Shown here piece after piece: positions 33,727 through 42,029 of a stretch of DNA of 50,673 nt. The DNA lies in the NCBI GenBank assembly GCA_025936045.1, contig JAICUB010000045.1, forward strand, positions 1-50,673. The letters are read 5' to 3'. The translations under genes and the position numbers were made by a program. Every line of letters begins with the position of its first letter. The stretch's first letter is position 1. The stretch comes from Polyangiaceae bacterium (GTDB lineage: Bacteria; Myxococcota_A; Polyangia; Polyangiales; Polyangiaceae). Below the pieces are notes generated by a model. It did no database searches. It saw only the letters and a list, made by a program, of their open reading frames with translations, and was not told the origin of the DNA.

Positions 33727-35091
33727 ATGAAGCGCCACGCGGCGATCGTGCTCGGCTTCGTGGGGATGGCGAGCATCGGCGCCTGCGGGCGCTCCGACGT
33801 CTTGTACAAGGACGATCAGTACGGCGCGCACGGCGCGCGCGGCGGCGGGGGCGGCAGCGGGGGCACCAACACGCACACGGGCGGGACGAACTTCAGCGGC
33901 GGCACCGGGGGCGCCGTCACCGGTGGCACCGGCGCGAGTCCGGGCAAAGGCGGCAGCTTCGGAACCGGCGCAACGGGCGGTGGTGTCGGTACGGGCGGCA
34001 CCATCGTTGCCGGCGGAAGTAGCGGCAAAGGTGGCGCCGGCGGGGCGAGCGGCTCTGCGGGCTCTGCCGGCGCGGGCGGCGGACCGTACGCCTGCCAGCA
34101 CACCGCTCCGACGTGCGACACGTTCACGAACTTTTCGACCGATCAATCCGTCACGTGGGGCAACGGCGTATTCACGGGCGGCATCGTCGCGTTCGGTAAC
34201 GGCATCACGCGCGACATGGCCACGGATCACGTGCACGTGACCGGTAAAGTCTCCGACTACTCGAACGGCATCATCATCTACTTCGCGACGTGCGCCGATC
34301 TCTCGAAGTACGCCGGCGTCTACTTCACCCTGGCGGGTGTGACCGGCTTCAACGACGAGGTCCAGATCATGCCGTGGACGAACTCCGACTACCCGTGGCA
34401 AGAGGACCCGAACGTCATGCGCGGCGGGTGCACGAGCTCGAATCCGATGAACCCGTTCGCGGACTGCCAGGCGCCCGAGTTGCTCGCGACGCTCTACTCG
34501 TCGCGGCAATACGCGTATTGGTCGGATTTCTCCGGCGGCTTTCCCGTCGGGTGGAATTCCGTTTCGAGTCCGCGCGAGATCGTCGGCATTCAGTGGCTAT
34601 TCCCGTTCGATCCCGGCTTCGGTTCTTATCAAGTCGACGTGACGCTCGACGACGTGGGCTTCATCCGCTCCGGTACCGCGGCGCCGGACTGCGGCCCCGG
34701 GCTCGGAACGGGCGGCATGGGTGGGGAGGCCGGCATGGCCGGGTCGGCGGGCGTGAGCGGCATGGCCGGCAGCGGCGGCATGGCCGGCTCCGCGGGCACG
34801 GGTACGGCCGGGGCCGGCGCGGGCGGCATCGGTGGCTTCGATGCCGGTGGGTCTTCGACGGGTGGTTTCTCGACGGGCGGGTTCTCCGCGGGTGGCTTCT
34901 CCGCGGGTGGCTTCTCCGCAGGCGGCTTCTCGGCAGGCGGCTTCTCCACCGCGGGGGAATCCGCGGGCGGTATGGCCAGCGGAGGTCAGTCGGTCGGCGG
35001 TCAAGCGACGGGCGGTGAGGCGACGGGCGGTGAGGCGACCGGCGGTCAAGTGACGGGCGGTCAGACGACCGCCGGCATCGGGGGCACCTGA
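33727..35091 (+). CDS. repeat-rich lipoprotein with jelly-roll domain
   Basis: A 454-residue lipoprotein with lipobox ASIGAC, a Gly/Thr/Ser linker to about residue 120, a beta-rich domain (about 128-318: HVHVTGKVSDYSNGII, IVGIQWLFPFDPGF, VDVTLDDVGFI), and a Gly-rich C-terminal half made of short repeats (GGFSA and GGxxT). The middle domain looks like a diverged relative of those at 2432-3286 and 7039-7977, since it shares the closing VxLDDVxF strand. ATG 33727 is the start that gives the signal peptide. Surface location is expected. Convergent with the pectinesterase lipoprotein; a shared hairpin lies between them. Confidence 0.78.
   Translation: MKRHAAIVLGFVGMASIGACGRSDVLYKDDQYGAHGARGGGGGSGGTNTHTGGTNFSGGTGGAVTGGTGASPGKGGSFGTGATGGGVGTGGTIVAGGSSGKGGAGGASGSAGSAGAGGGPYACQHTAPTCDTFTNFSTDQSVTWGNGVFTGGIVAFGNGITRDMATDHVHVTGKVSDYSNGIIIYFATCADLSKYAGVYFTLAGVTGFNDEVQIMPWTNSDYPWQEDPNVMRGGCTSSNPMNPFADCQAPELLATLYSSRQYAYWSDFSGGFPVGWNSVSSPREIVGIQWLFPFDPGFGSYQVDVTLDDVGFIRSGTAAPDCGPGLGTGGMGGEAGMAGSAGVSGMAGSGGMAGSAGTGTAGAGAGGIGGFDAGGSSTGGFSTGGFSAGGFSAGGFSAGGFSAGGFSTAGESAGGMASGGQSVGGQATGGEATGGEATGGQVTGGQTTAGIGGT
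34861..35070 (+). repeat. two tandem arrays of 15-bp repeats
   Basis: Two arrays lie inside the lipoprotein gene at 33727. Array 1 (34861-34950) has six 15-bp units of the form GGTGGCTTCTCCGCG encoding GGFSx. Array 2 (34981-35070) has six 15-bp units of the form GGCGGTGAGGCGACG encoding GG(Q/E)xT or GGQSV. Each unit is five codons, so gain or loss keeps the frame. Units differ at synonymous sites. Confidence 0.85.
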
Positions 35092-35095
35092 TTTC

Positions 35096-35115
35096 GCAGC
35101 CGTCAGTTCGGCTGC
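35096..35115. terminator. hairpin across convergent stops
   Basis: GCAGCC (35096-35101) and GGCTGC (35110-35115) flank an 8-base loop that holds the stop codon of the pectinesterase gene (35103-35105). It lies just after the stop of the lipoprotein gene at 35091 and could terminate both. Confidence 0.35.
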
Positions 35116-36863
35116 CAGCCACCGAGCACGGCGCTCGGGTCGCGCATCGTCGCGGCTTGTGAATCGGAGATTTGCGTCGAGCCCGTGAGGCGCCCGCTCA
35201 CGTCGAGCGGGTTGCCGTCGAGATCGGTGCTCTCGTATTCCCAAAAGCGGAGCGACGACGAGGGCGAGCCGCCCGTCACGAGCCAACCGGCCCGGCTGAT
35301 GTGGCTGCCGAGCGCGCAGTTGACGTACGCGACGTGGCTTCCCGGGTACTCGCTCACGTCGATGCGGGCGAGCACGCTGCCGGTGATGCCCGCGTCGGCC
35401 GTGATCCTCGAATCGACGAACACGTAGCCGTAGCCGCTCGTCCCGTTGCGCGACTGCACGACATAGCCGCTGCGCCCGACCGTTTTGATCTCGCACTGGT
35501 CGAAATAGGCGGCGCCGGTGCCCCAAATGAAATCCACGTTGCCTTCGATCAGGCAGTTTTTCGCGTAAAGCGTGCCGCTCCACAGCAACGTGTCCTGCAA
35601 GCTCCGGATCGTCGCGTCGCGGATCGTGCAGTGCGTACAGCTCTCGAGCCGGAGCGCCTCCGCTTGCGAGCCGCCTTGCGGCGTGAGGTTTTGGATCGTG
35701 AGATTTTCGAAGACGAGACCTTGGCTGCCGTCACCGCCGACGAGCGCGCGACCCTTGGTGCTCGGGTTCAGATCGTTGTTGTTGGTTCCGAGGATCACGC
35801 TACCGGTGCGACTCTCGCCGTGAACGGTGACGTTGTTCTTGTTCTTGAAGTAGACGACCTCGTGGTAGTTGCCGCTCTTCAGCGTGATCGTCGTCGAGGC
35901 GCTGCCGCCGCTCGGCAGTGCATCGAACGCGCCCTGCAGCGAGCAAAACGCGCCCGAACCGTCGAGCGCTACCGTGAGGCTCGCGAGGCTCGCGGGAGCG
36001 GCGCCGGCCGTGGTGAAGCGCCAGGTGTTGCCGCCCACCGAAAATGATCCGCCGCCGCTCGGTACGATCGCCCCGGCCGGAACGTTCACCGTGTACGTTT
36101 GCCCGTAAGCAAGCCCCTTCGAAGGCAGGTAAATCACGGCGGTATTGCCGTCGACGTACGCGCGCCGCTCGAGCGTCATGCTCTGTCCGCCGACGGTGTC
36201 GCTCACGGACATCGTCGCCATGTTCACGCTCGCGGCGACCGTGCCCGAGGACGTGAGCACCTGAATCGTTCCGGACGTGCCGAGCGTCGGCGGCTTGGGG
36301 AACGTGACGCGCAGTTGCGGATCCTTACACACGCTCGTCGCTTCGAGGCCGGGGAAAAGGCCGCTCACCCCCGCGGGTAGGTTCGCCATGCCACCCCCAC
36401 CGCCGCTCGCGCCTGCCGAGCCCCCGCGCCCGCCGGCTTGGGAGCCGCCGTTGCCGCTGCTGCCGCTCGTGCCGTCGCCCCCGGACATGCCGCCCGCACC
36501 GCGCGACGTGCCGCCCGCGGAGCCGCCTCTTGCACTGCTCGAGCCGCCGTGCGCGTTCGACCCGGCGGCTCCGCTCGAGCCGCCCGTTGCCGCCGCGCCT
36601 CCCATGGCGGTCGCGCCGGCTATTGCAGTCGAGCCCGCGCCGCCGTTCGACGTGCCCGAAGTGCCGCCCGCGTCGGACACCGCGCGGCCTCCGGCGCCGC
36701 CGTCCGAGCCCGCGCGGCCGGCGGTTGCCGTCCGGCCGGCGCCACCGCCCGCGGCAGAGGCGTCCTCGTCGCGGGCGTGGGGGCCTCCGCACGCCACGAC
36801 GGCTAGCGCGAGTGTCAAAGCACCCGATGATTTCGTCAATTCATGCGCCTTTTTGGCGATCAC
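35103..36863 (-). CDS. pectinesterase-family (CE8) lipoprotein
   Basis: The 586-residue exported protein has a signal peptide with lipobox LAVVAC, a 140-residue Gly/Ser/Ala linker, an Ig-like (Big_5/SbsA-type) domain near 170-290 and a right-handed beta-helix from about 305. CE8 motifs: SGNYHEVVYF (family GxYxE), QAEALRLES (family QAVALR), SLQDTLL and catalytic GNVDFIWG. The usual LGRPW becomes LARID, keeping Arg but losing Trp. It would demethylate pectin or act on a related glycan; the altered motif makes specificity uncertain. It is convergent with 33727 and divergent from the radical SAM gene. Confidence 0.9.
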   Translation of the reverse strand: MIAKKAHELTKSSGALTLALAVVACGGPHARDEDASAAGGGAGRTATAGRAGSDGGAGGRAVSDAGGTSGTSNGGAGSTAIAGATAMGGAAATGGSSGAAGSNAHGGSSSARGGSAGGTSRGAGGMSGGDGTSGSSGNGGSQAGGRGGSAGASGGGGGMANLPAGVSGLFPGLEATSVCKDPQLRVTFPKPPTLGTSGTIQVLTSSGTVAASVNMATMSVSDTVGGQSMTLERRAYVDGNTAVIYLPSKGLAYGQTYTVNVPAGAIVPSGGGSFSVGGNTWRFTTAGAAPASLASLTVALDGSGAFCSLQGAFDALPSGGSASTTITLKSGNYHEVVYFKNKNNVTVHGESRTGSVILGTNNNDLNPSTKGRALVGGDGSQGLVFENLTIQNLTPQGGSQAEALRLESCTHCTIRDATIRSLQDTLLWSGTLYAKNCLIEGNVDFIWGTGAAYFDQCEIKTVGRSGYVVQSRNGTSGYGYVFVDSRITADAGITGSVLARIDVSEYPGSHVAYVNCALGSHISRAGWLVTGGSPSSSLRFWEYESTDLDGNPLDVSGRLTGSTQISDSQAATMRDPSAVLGGWQPN

Positions 36864-36924
36864 TGCAGGCTAGGTTGTTCGTCGGGGCCCGCGTCGGTCA
36901 TCAAATGCTAGCTCTTCGGCCGCG

Positions 36925-39768
36925 ATGCAGCGCTTCGACCATCCCTACGCGAAGTTTCTCGACCGCGTCGAGAAGCCGAGCCGCTACACCGGCGCGGAGC
37001 ACGGCTCCCGAAAAAAGGCGTGGGACGGCGTGCTCGCGCGTGTCTGCCTCGCTTTCCCCGACATCTACGACATCGGCATGAGCCACCTCGGCTTCAGGAT
37101 GCTCTACAAGATCCTGAACGACGACCCGCGTACGCTGGCCGAGCGCGCGTACACGCCGTGGGTCGATATGCAGCGCGAGCTGCGCGCTCACGGCAAATTC
37201 CTGGTGTCGCTCGAGAGCGCGCGGCCGCTCGCCGACTTCGACGTGGTCGGCTTCTCGCTGCAGTACGAGCTCACGTACACGAACATCCTGGCGATGCTCG
37301 AGCTCGGCGGCATTCCGCTCCGGAGCGAGCATCGGGCCGACGCCGATCCGCTGGTCGTCGCCGGCGGCCCCGTCGGTACTCACGCCGAGCCGATGTCTCC
37401 GTTCCTGGACGCCGTGCTCATCGGCGACGGTGAGGAAGCGGCGACCGAAATTGCGCTCGCCTGGGTCGAAGGCAAGCGGCTCGGTGAGTCGCGCGCGGAA
37501 CGGCTGCGCAGGCTCGCGCGCTTGCCCGGCGTCTACGTCCCGTCGCTCTACGAGACGGCGCTCGACCCCGACAGCGGCTTCGAAGTCGTGACGCGCGCGA
37601 AGGAGCCGGGCGCGCCGTATCCGGTCGAGCGGCGCATGCTCGCCGACATTTCACGCTTTCCGTTCCCCGACGACGGCCCCGTGGGCGGCCCAGAAGCGAT
37701 CTTCGATCGCATGAGCATCGAGATTGCGCGCGGCTGCACGGAAGGCTGCCGCTTCTGTCAGGCCGGGATGATTTATCGCCCGGTGCGCGAGCGTGACCCC
37801 GCTGAAGTCATCGATACGGTGATGCGCGCGCTCGACAAGTCGGGCCAGGACGAAGTGAGCCTGACGGCGCTCTCCACCGCGGACGTGAGCTCGATTTCAC
37901 CGCTGATCAAGCAGCTCGTCGCGAAGACGGCGCCGGAGCGGGTGAGTCTCGGCGTGGCGTCGCTGCGCGCTTACGGACTGGCGGAGGATTTGCTGGACGA
38001 TCTCGGCCGCGTGCGCGCGAGCGGGCTCACCTTCGCTCCGGAAGCCGGCACGCAGCGCATGCGCGACGTCATCAGCAAGAACGTGACCGAAGCGCAGCTG
38101 CTCGAGACCGCGGAGCGCTCCTTCAAGCGAGGCTTCGACAAGATGAAGCTCTACTTCATCGTCGGCTTGCCCACCGAGGAAGACGAAGACGTGCTCGGCA
38201 TCGTCGATGTCGGAAAGAACGCACTCGGCGTCGGCAAGCGGCTCGGACGCAACGTGAAGGTCAACGTCAGCGTATCGACCCACGTGCCGAAGCCGCACAC
38301 TCCGTTTCAGAGGTGCGCGATGGATCCGCTCGCGGAAATCGAGCGAAAGCAGCAGCTTTTGCGCGACAACGTGCGGCGCGTGCGCGGGCTCGGCCTGAAG
38401 CTCCATGACGCGCCGACCAGCGTGCTCGAGGGGATTCTCGCGCGCGGCGACCGCCGGCTCGCGGCCGTGATCGAGCGAGCGTTCCTCGGCGGCGCGCGCT
38501 TCGATTCCTGGGACGACCATCTGCGGCTCGATCTCTGGCAGGAGGCGCTCGACCACTTCGCGATCGAGACGAGTACGTTCCTCGGCACCATCGCCGTGGG
38601 CGCGCGCGTACCGTGGGATCACCTCGACATCGGCCTCGAGGAAGGCTTCTTGGCGCGCGAGTATCGGAAGGCGCTCGCCGGTCGTGCGAGCCCGCCCTGC
38701 GGCAAGGTCGCGGGCGCGTTCATCCATGCGACGAACGCCGCGGACGCCGAAGCGGAGAAGCGACGCCTCGTCTGTTACGACTGCGGCATCGCCTGCGACC
38801 TCGGCAAGATGCGGCAAGAACGGCTCGTTTATTTGCGCAAGCTCGGTGCGCACGAGCGTCCGGCGCCGCCCGCCGTCGTCGCGAAGCCGGTCGCTGCCGA
38901 CGCGCCTGCCGACGTCCCCGCGTCGTCGGACGCGCCAGCCCCGGCGCCGACGCCGCGGCTGCGTCGCACCCGTCCCGAAGACAAGCGCCCGATACGGCCG
39001 GGCGGTAAGCCCGAGCGCTACCGCCTGCGCTTCACCAAGGTCGGACCCGCGGCGCTGCTCGGTCATCTGGATCTCGCACGCGAGCTGCCCCGCGCCATCC
39101 GCCGTGCCGGGGTACGGCTGCGTTACAGCGAGGGCTTTCATCCGAAACCGGATCTTTCGTTCGGGCCCGCGCTCTCGCTCGGCGTAGCGAGCCTCGAAGA
39201 GTACGTCGACGCGAAGCTCATCGACGCGCCGCCGCTCGACGAGCTCCTCGCGTTGCTCGCCCGTGGGGCTGCGGGCGGCCTGCGCTTTACCGCGATAAAG
39301 CCGCTCACCTCGGATGATCCCGCCGTCGCGAGCATCGTCACCGGCGCACGTTACGTGATCGCGCTCTCCCGCGACGTGGTCGACGAGCTCGGCGGCCCCG
39401 GGGTCGTCGCGGAGCGCGCTCGCGAGCTCTTGGAGAAGAGCGAAGCGAAGGTGCGGCGCAACATCGAAGGTGTCGGCAAGATCGTCGACGTGCGGCGCTT
39501 CTTGCTCGCGCTCGAGCCGGGCGGCGCGGACGCCGAGCAGCACCTCGCCGAGGCGGGCGTGCTCGGACGTCTCGTGCCGCTCGAGGTCACGCTCGCGATC
39601 AGCCAGAGCGGCTCGGCGAAGGTGAGCGAAGTCGTCGAGGCGCTCTTCGGGCGGACGTTGCCGCACCTCGCGGTGCGCACCGTTCTGCTCGCCGGCGCGG
39701 GCACTCCACTCGACATCGAGCTCTTCCGCCGCCGGCCGCGGGAAACGCCGATCGTCGCGAACGCCTGA
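36925..39768 (+). CDS. fused B12-binding-like radical SAM protein with DUF2344 domain (TIGR03960/TIGR03936 type)
   Basis: A 947-residue cytoplasmic protein. The N-terminus (about 1-190) has a cobalamin-binding-like fold (FPDIYDIGMSHLGFRMLY, LVVAGGPVGTHAEP). The radical SAM core has Cys271, Cys275 and Cys278 in GCTEGCRFCQAGM, then YFIVGLPTEEDED. A CYDCGIACDLGKM motif lies near 617. After an Ala/Pro linker the DUF2344 domain follows (RLRFTKVGPAALLGHLDLAREL, RYSEGFHPKPDLSFGPAL). In many bacteria the two parts are separate genes next to rng or rpmA/rplU; here they are fused and those neighbours are absent. The reaction is unknown. The stop at 39768 directly abuts the stop of the next, convergent gene. 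Confidence 0.94.
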   Translation: MQRFDHPYAKFLDRVEKPSRYTGAEHGSRKKAWDGVLARVCLAFPDIYDIGMSHLGFRMLYKILNDDPRTLAERAYTPWVDMQRELRAHGKFLVSLESARPLADFDVVGFSLQYELTYTNILAMLELGGIPLRSEHRADADPLVVAGGPVGTHAEPMSPFLDAVLIGDGEEAATEIALAWVEGKRLGESRAERLRRLARLPGVYVPSLYETALDPDSGFEVVTRAKEPGAPYPVERRMLADISRFPFPDDGPVGGPEAIFDRMSIEIARGCTEGCRFCQAGMIYRPVRERDPAEVIDTVMRALDKSGQDEVSLTALSTADVSSISPLIKQLVAKTAPERVSLGVASLRAYGLAEDLLDDLGRVRASGLTFAPEAGTQRMRDVISKNVTEAQLLETAERSFKRGFDKMKLYFIVGLPTEEDEDVLGIVDVGKNALGVGKRLGRNVKVNVSVSTHVPKPHTPFQRCAMDPLAEIERKQQLLRDNVRRVRGLGLKLHDAPTSVLEGILARGDRRLAAVIERAFLGGARFDSWDDHLRLDLWQEALDHFAIETSTFLGTIAVGARVPWDHLDIGLEEGFLAREYRKALAGRASPPCGKVAGAFIHATNAADAEAEKRRLVCYDCGIACDLGKMRQERLVYLRKLGAHERPAPPAVVAKPVAADAPADVPASSDAPAPAPTPRLRRTRPEDKRPIRPGGKPERYRLRFTKVGPAALLGHLDLARELPRAIRRAGVRLRYSEGFHPKPDLSFGPALSLGVASLEEYVDAKLIDAPPLDELLALLARGAAGGLRFTAIKPLTSDDPAVASIVTGARYVIALSRDVVDELGGPGVVAERARELLEKSEAKVRRNIEGVGKIVDVRRFLLALEPGGADAEQHLAEAGVLGRLVPLEVTLAISQSGSAKVSEVVEALFGRTLPHLAVRTVLLAGAGTPLDIELFRRRPRETPIVANA

Positions 39769-40809
39769 TCAACCGACGATTTTGGCGCACTGCGCGACGA
39801 CTTCGGTGCTCGTCGCGTCGCCCGCGTAGACGAGCCATTTTTCTGCGAGCGCCGAGATGGTGCACATACGGGCGTGCAGGTGCGGCTGCACTCCCCACAG
39901 GATCACGGTCGTACCGGCCGGGAGCTCGTCGGCGAGCGCGGCAAGAGTGAGCGGCCGGATGCCAGGGTTCTTCCCGTCGAGAACGACCACGGCGCGCAGA
40001 CCGCCGACTTCGGCGAGGCGCACCATGAGTCCGGTTGCGCCCGACGCGGGCTCGACGGCCGCGCGCATGTCGAGCCACGCCTTGAAGAGGCGAAGGAGCT
40101 CCGGATCGGTGCTCGCGAGCAGCACCGTAGGACGGTGGCTCGGGCGCGGGTCGACCGACGCGGTACCGATGACCCCGAGCGCCTTGGCGACGCCGCGCGG
40201 GTAATCCGCGGAGACGGGCAGCGGCGCTCCCTTGGCGTGAATGCTCTCGTCGCGGGCACCGCTCGGGGGACGCGCGGGGGGCGGCGCGGGCGGTGGCGCT
40301 TGAACGCGGCGTCCGGCGGGCTCGGTTGGTGCGATCGCACGCCGTTCCTTTTCGGCCCAGCGCGCGTCGGTTGCTTTCACGCTGCCGGGTGGCGGTGACA
40401 TCTCGGGTGAAGGCAGCGTCGAGCGCGGCTTGCGCCGGCCGCTCGCGGGTACGACCTTGGCACGCGCGCCCGGGCGCACGGTGTCGAGTTCTTTCGGCGG
40501 GGCCGGCTCGACCGGCGTGGCCGTTCGCAGAGGCGTCGTGCGCGACGGCAGCGCCGCGGCCGCCGCCATGCGTTCGAGCTCCAGCGACACGGAGAGCCCG
40601 AGCTCGGGGCCGAGCGCCTTGATCAAGGCGTCGTGCAGCGCGCCCTGCAAAAACTCCTCGAGCTCGCGCGGCTCGCTCGGCAGCTCGGAGCGGTTCGCGA
40701 GCACGAGGGCGCGTGCGAGAATCGTGTCACGAACGCTCGGCGTCACGACGCTGTCGAGTGTTTCCCGCACCGCGCTCGCTATGTTTCTTCCACCCGGGGT
40801 CTTCGCCAT
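39769..40809 (-). CDS. hypothetical protein with receiver-like C-terminal domain
   Basis: The 346-residue cytoplasmic protein starts at ATG 40809 (GAGAG upstream; a longer frame reaches 40890). Residues about 1-90 are helical (GRNIASAVRETLDSVVTPSV, ELEEFLQGALHDALIKALG). The middle (100-215) is Pro/Arg-rich and disordered. Residues about 225-346 resemble a response-regulator receiver: RPTVLLASTDPELLRLFKAW, then VVVLDGKNPG (possible phospho-Asp) and WLVYAGDATSTEVV at the end, but the Lys and second acidic residue are not clear. It may be a pseudo-receiver. It has no recognised family and is convergent with the radical SAM gene without a gap. Confidence 0.7.
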   Translation of the reverse strand: MAKTPGGRNIASAVRETLDSVVTPSVRDTILARALVLANRSELPSEPRELEEFLQGALHDALIKALGPELGLSVSLELERMAAAAALPSRTTPLRTATPVEPAPPKELDTVRPGARAKVVPASGRRKPRSTLPSPEMSPPPGSVKATDARWAEKERRAIAPTEPAGRRVQAPPPAPPPARPPSGARDESIHAKGAPLPVSADYPRGVAKALGVIGTASVDPRPSHRPTVLLASTDPELLRLFKAWLDMRAAVEPASGATGLMVRLAEVGGLRAVVVLDGKNPGIRPLTLAALADELPAGTTVILWGVQPHLHARMCTISALAEKWLVYAGDATSTEVVAQCAKIVG

Positions 40810-40997
40810 GTCTCTCGGCCCGCCCCCGCCACCGGCTGCGGCGTCGTGGTAAGCCACGCTCCGACGGCGAGTGAGCGTCGAATATCCCACAGCCGCTTTC
40901 GCGCGGCTAGGTTTTAGCGGCTCCGTACAAACGCGAGTTTCGTGCTGCGGCGTCCCGGCCCCGACTGATCATCACGGACGTTCAACGAGAAAAAAAT

Positions 40998-42029
40998 ATG
41001 CGACGAGTGGTCATTCGAAAGCCCGGAGGCACGCGCGCCCTCATCATCGAAACTGCACCCGAACCCACTCCGTCGGGTGACGACGTGTGTGTGGAGGTGC
41101 GCGCGATCGGCGTAAACTTCGCAGATCTAGTCGTGCGCATGGGGTTGTACGGATCCGCAAAGAAATACGCGGGCCCGACGGTCGTTCCGGGCTTCGAGGT
41201 TTCGGGAACGGTTCGTTCCGTCGGCGAACGGGTGACGAGCATTCGACCCGGCGACCAGGTGATCGGCGTGACGCGTTTCGGCGGCTACGCCACGGCCCTC
41301 TGCATTCCCGAAGCACAAGTGAAGCCGCTGCCCCGCGCCGTCGGCTTCAGTGCGGGCGCCACCTTTCCCGTCGCGTTCCTCACCGCTTGGTACGCGCTCG
41401 TCGAGCTTTCACGCCTTCGGCCCGGCTACGTCGTGCTCGTGCATTCGGCCGCCGGCGGCGTCGGCAGCGCGCTCGTGGCCCTCGCCAAGCGCGCCCGCTG
41501 CCGCGTGATCGGAGTCGTCGGCAGCACGCACAAGGTTCCGGCCGTGGAAGCGCTCGGTGCCGACGTCGTCATCGACAAGAGCCGCGAGGCGCTCTGGCCC
41601 GCGGTCGAACGCGCGGCGCCGGACGGGTGCCACGTCGTGCTCGACGCGAACGGCTCCGAGACGCTGCGGCAAAGCTACGCGCACCTGCGTCCGACCGGGC
41701 GCGTGATCGTCTACGGGTTTCATAGCTTGCTGCGGCGCGGGAGCGATCGCCTCAATCCGTTTCACGCGCTCGCCGGCCTGCTCAAGGTGCCGCGCTTCAA
41801 CCCGCTCAAGATGGTCGAGCAGAACACGGGCGTTTTGGCCTTCAATCTCTCGTACCTCTTCGACGAGCTACCGATCTTCAGCGAGGCCATGAACGAGCTC
41901 ATGACCGCGCTCGAGGGCGGGGAGCTCGAGCTGCCGCCGGTCACGGAGCTGCCGTTCGACGAGGTCGCGCGCGCGCACGAGCTACTGCACTCGGGCACGA
42001 CGATCGGCAAAGTGGCGCTCGTCGTCTGA
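40998..42029 (+). CDS. zinc-binding dehydrogenase family / quinone oxidoreductase-like (VAT-1-type) protein
   Basis: A 343-residue medium-chain dehydrogenase/reductase. The N-terminal GroES-like domain contains AIGVNFADLVVRMGLYG and VVPGFEVSGTVRSVGERV; the Rossmann domain contains YVVLVHSAAGGVGSALVALA and LGADVVIDKS. Catalytic Zn ligands are absent, as in quinone oxidoreductases and the synaptic VAT-1 group, which it resembles in the late FHSLLRRGSDRLNPF stretch. It should reduce enones or quinones with NADPH. ATG 40998 follows a purine-rich stretch. The last 48 bases overlap the histidine kinase gene on the other strand. Confidence 0.9.
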   Translation: MRRVVIRKPGGTRALIIETAPEPTPSGDDVCVEVRAIGVNFADLVVRMGLYGSAKKYAGPTVVPGFEVSGTVRSVGERVTSIRPGDQVIGVTRFGGYATALCIPEAQVKPLPRAVGFSAGATFPVAFLTAWYALVELSRLRPGYVVLVHSAAGGVGSALVALAKRARCRVIGVVGSTHKVPAVEALGADVVIDKSREALWPAVERAAPDGCHVVLDANGSETLRQSYAHLRPTGRVIVYGFHSLLRRGSDRLNPFHALAGLLKVPRFNPLKMVEQNTGVLAFNLSYLFDELPIFSEAMNELMTALEGGELELPPVTELPFDEVARAHELLHSGTTIGKVALVV

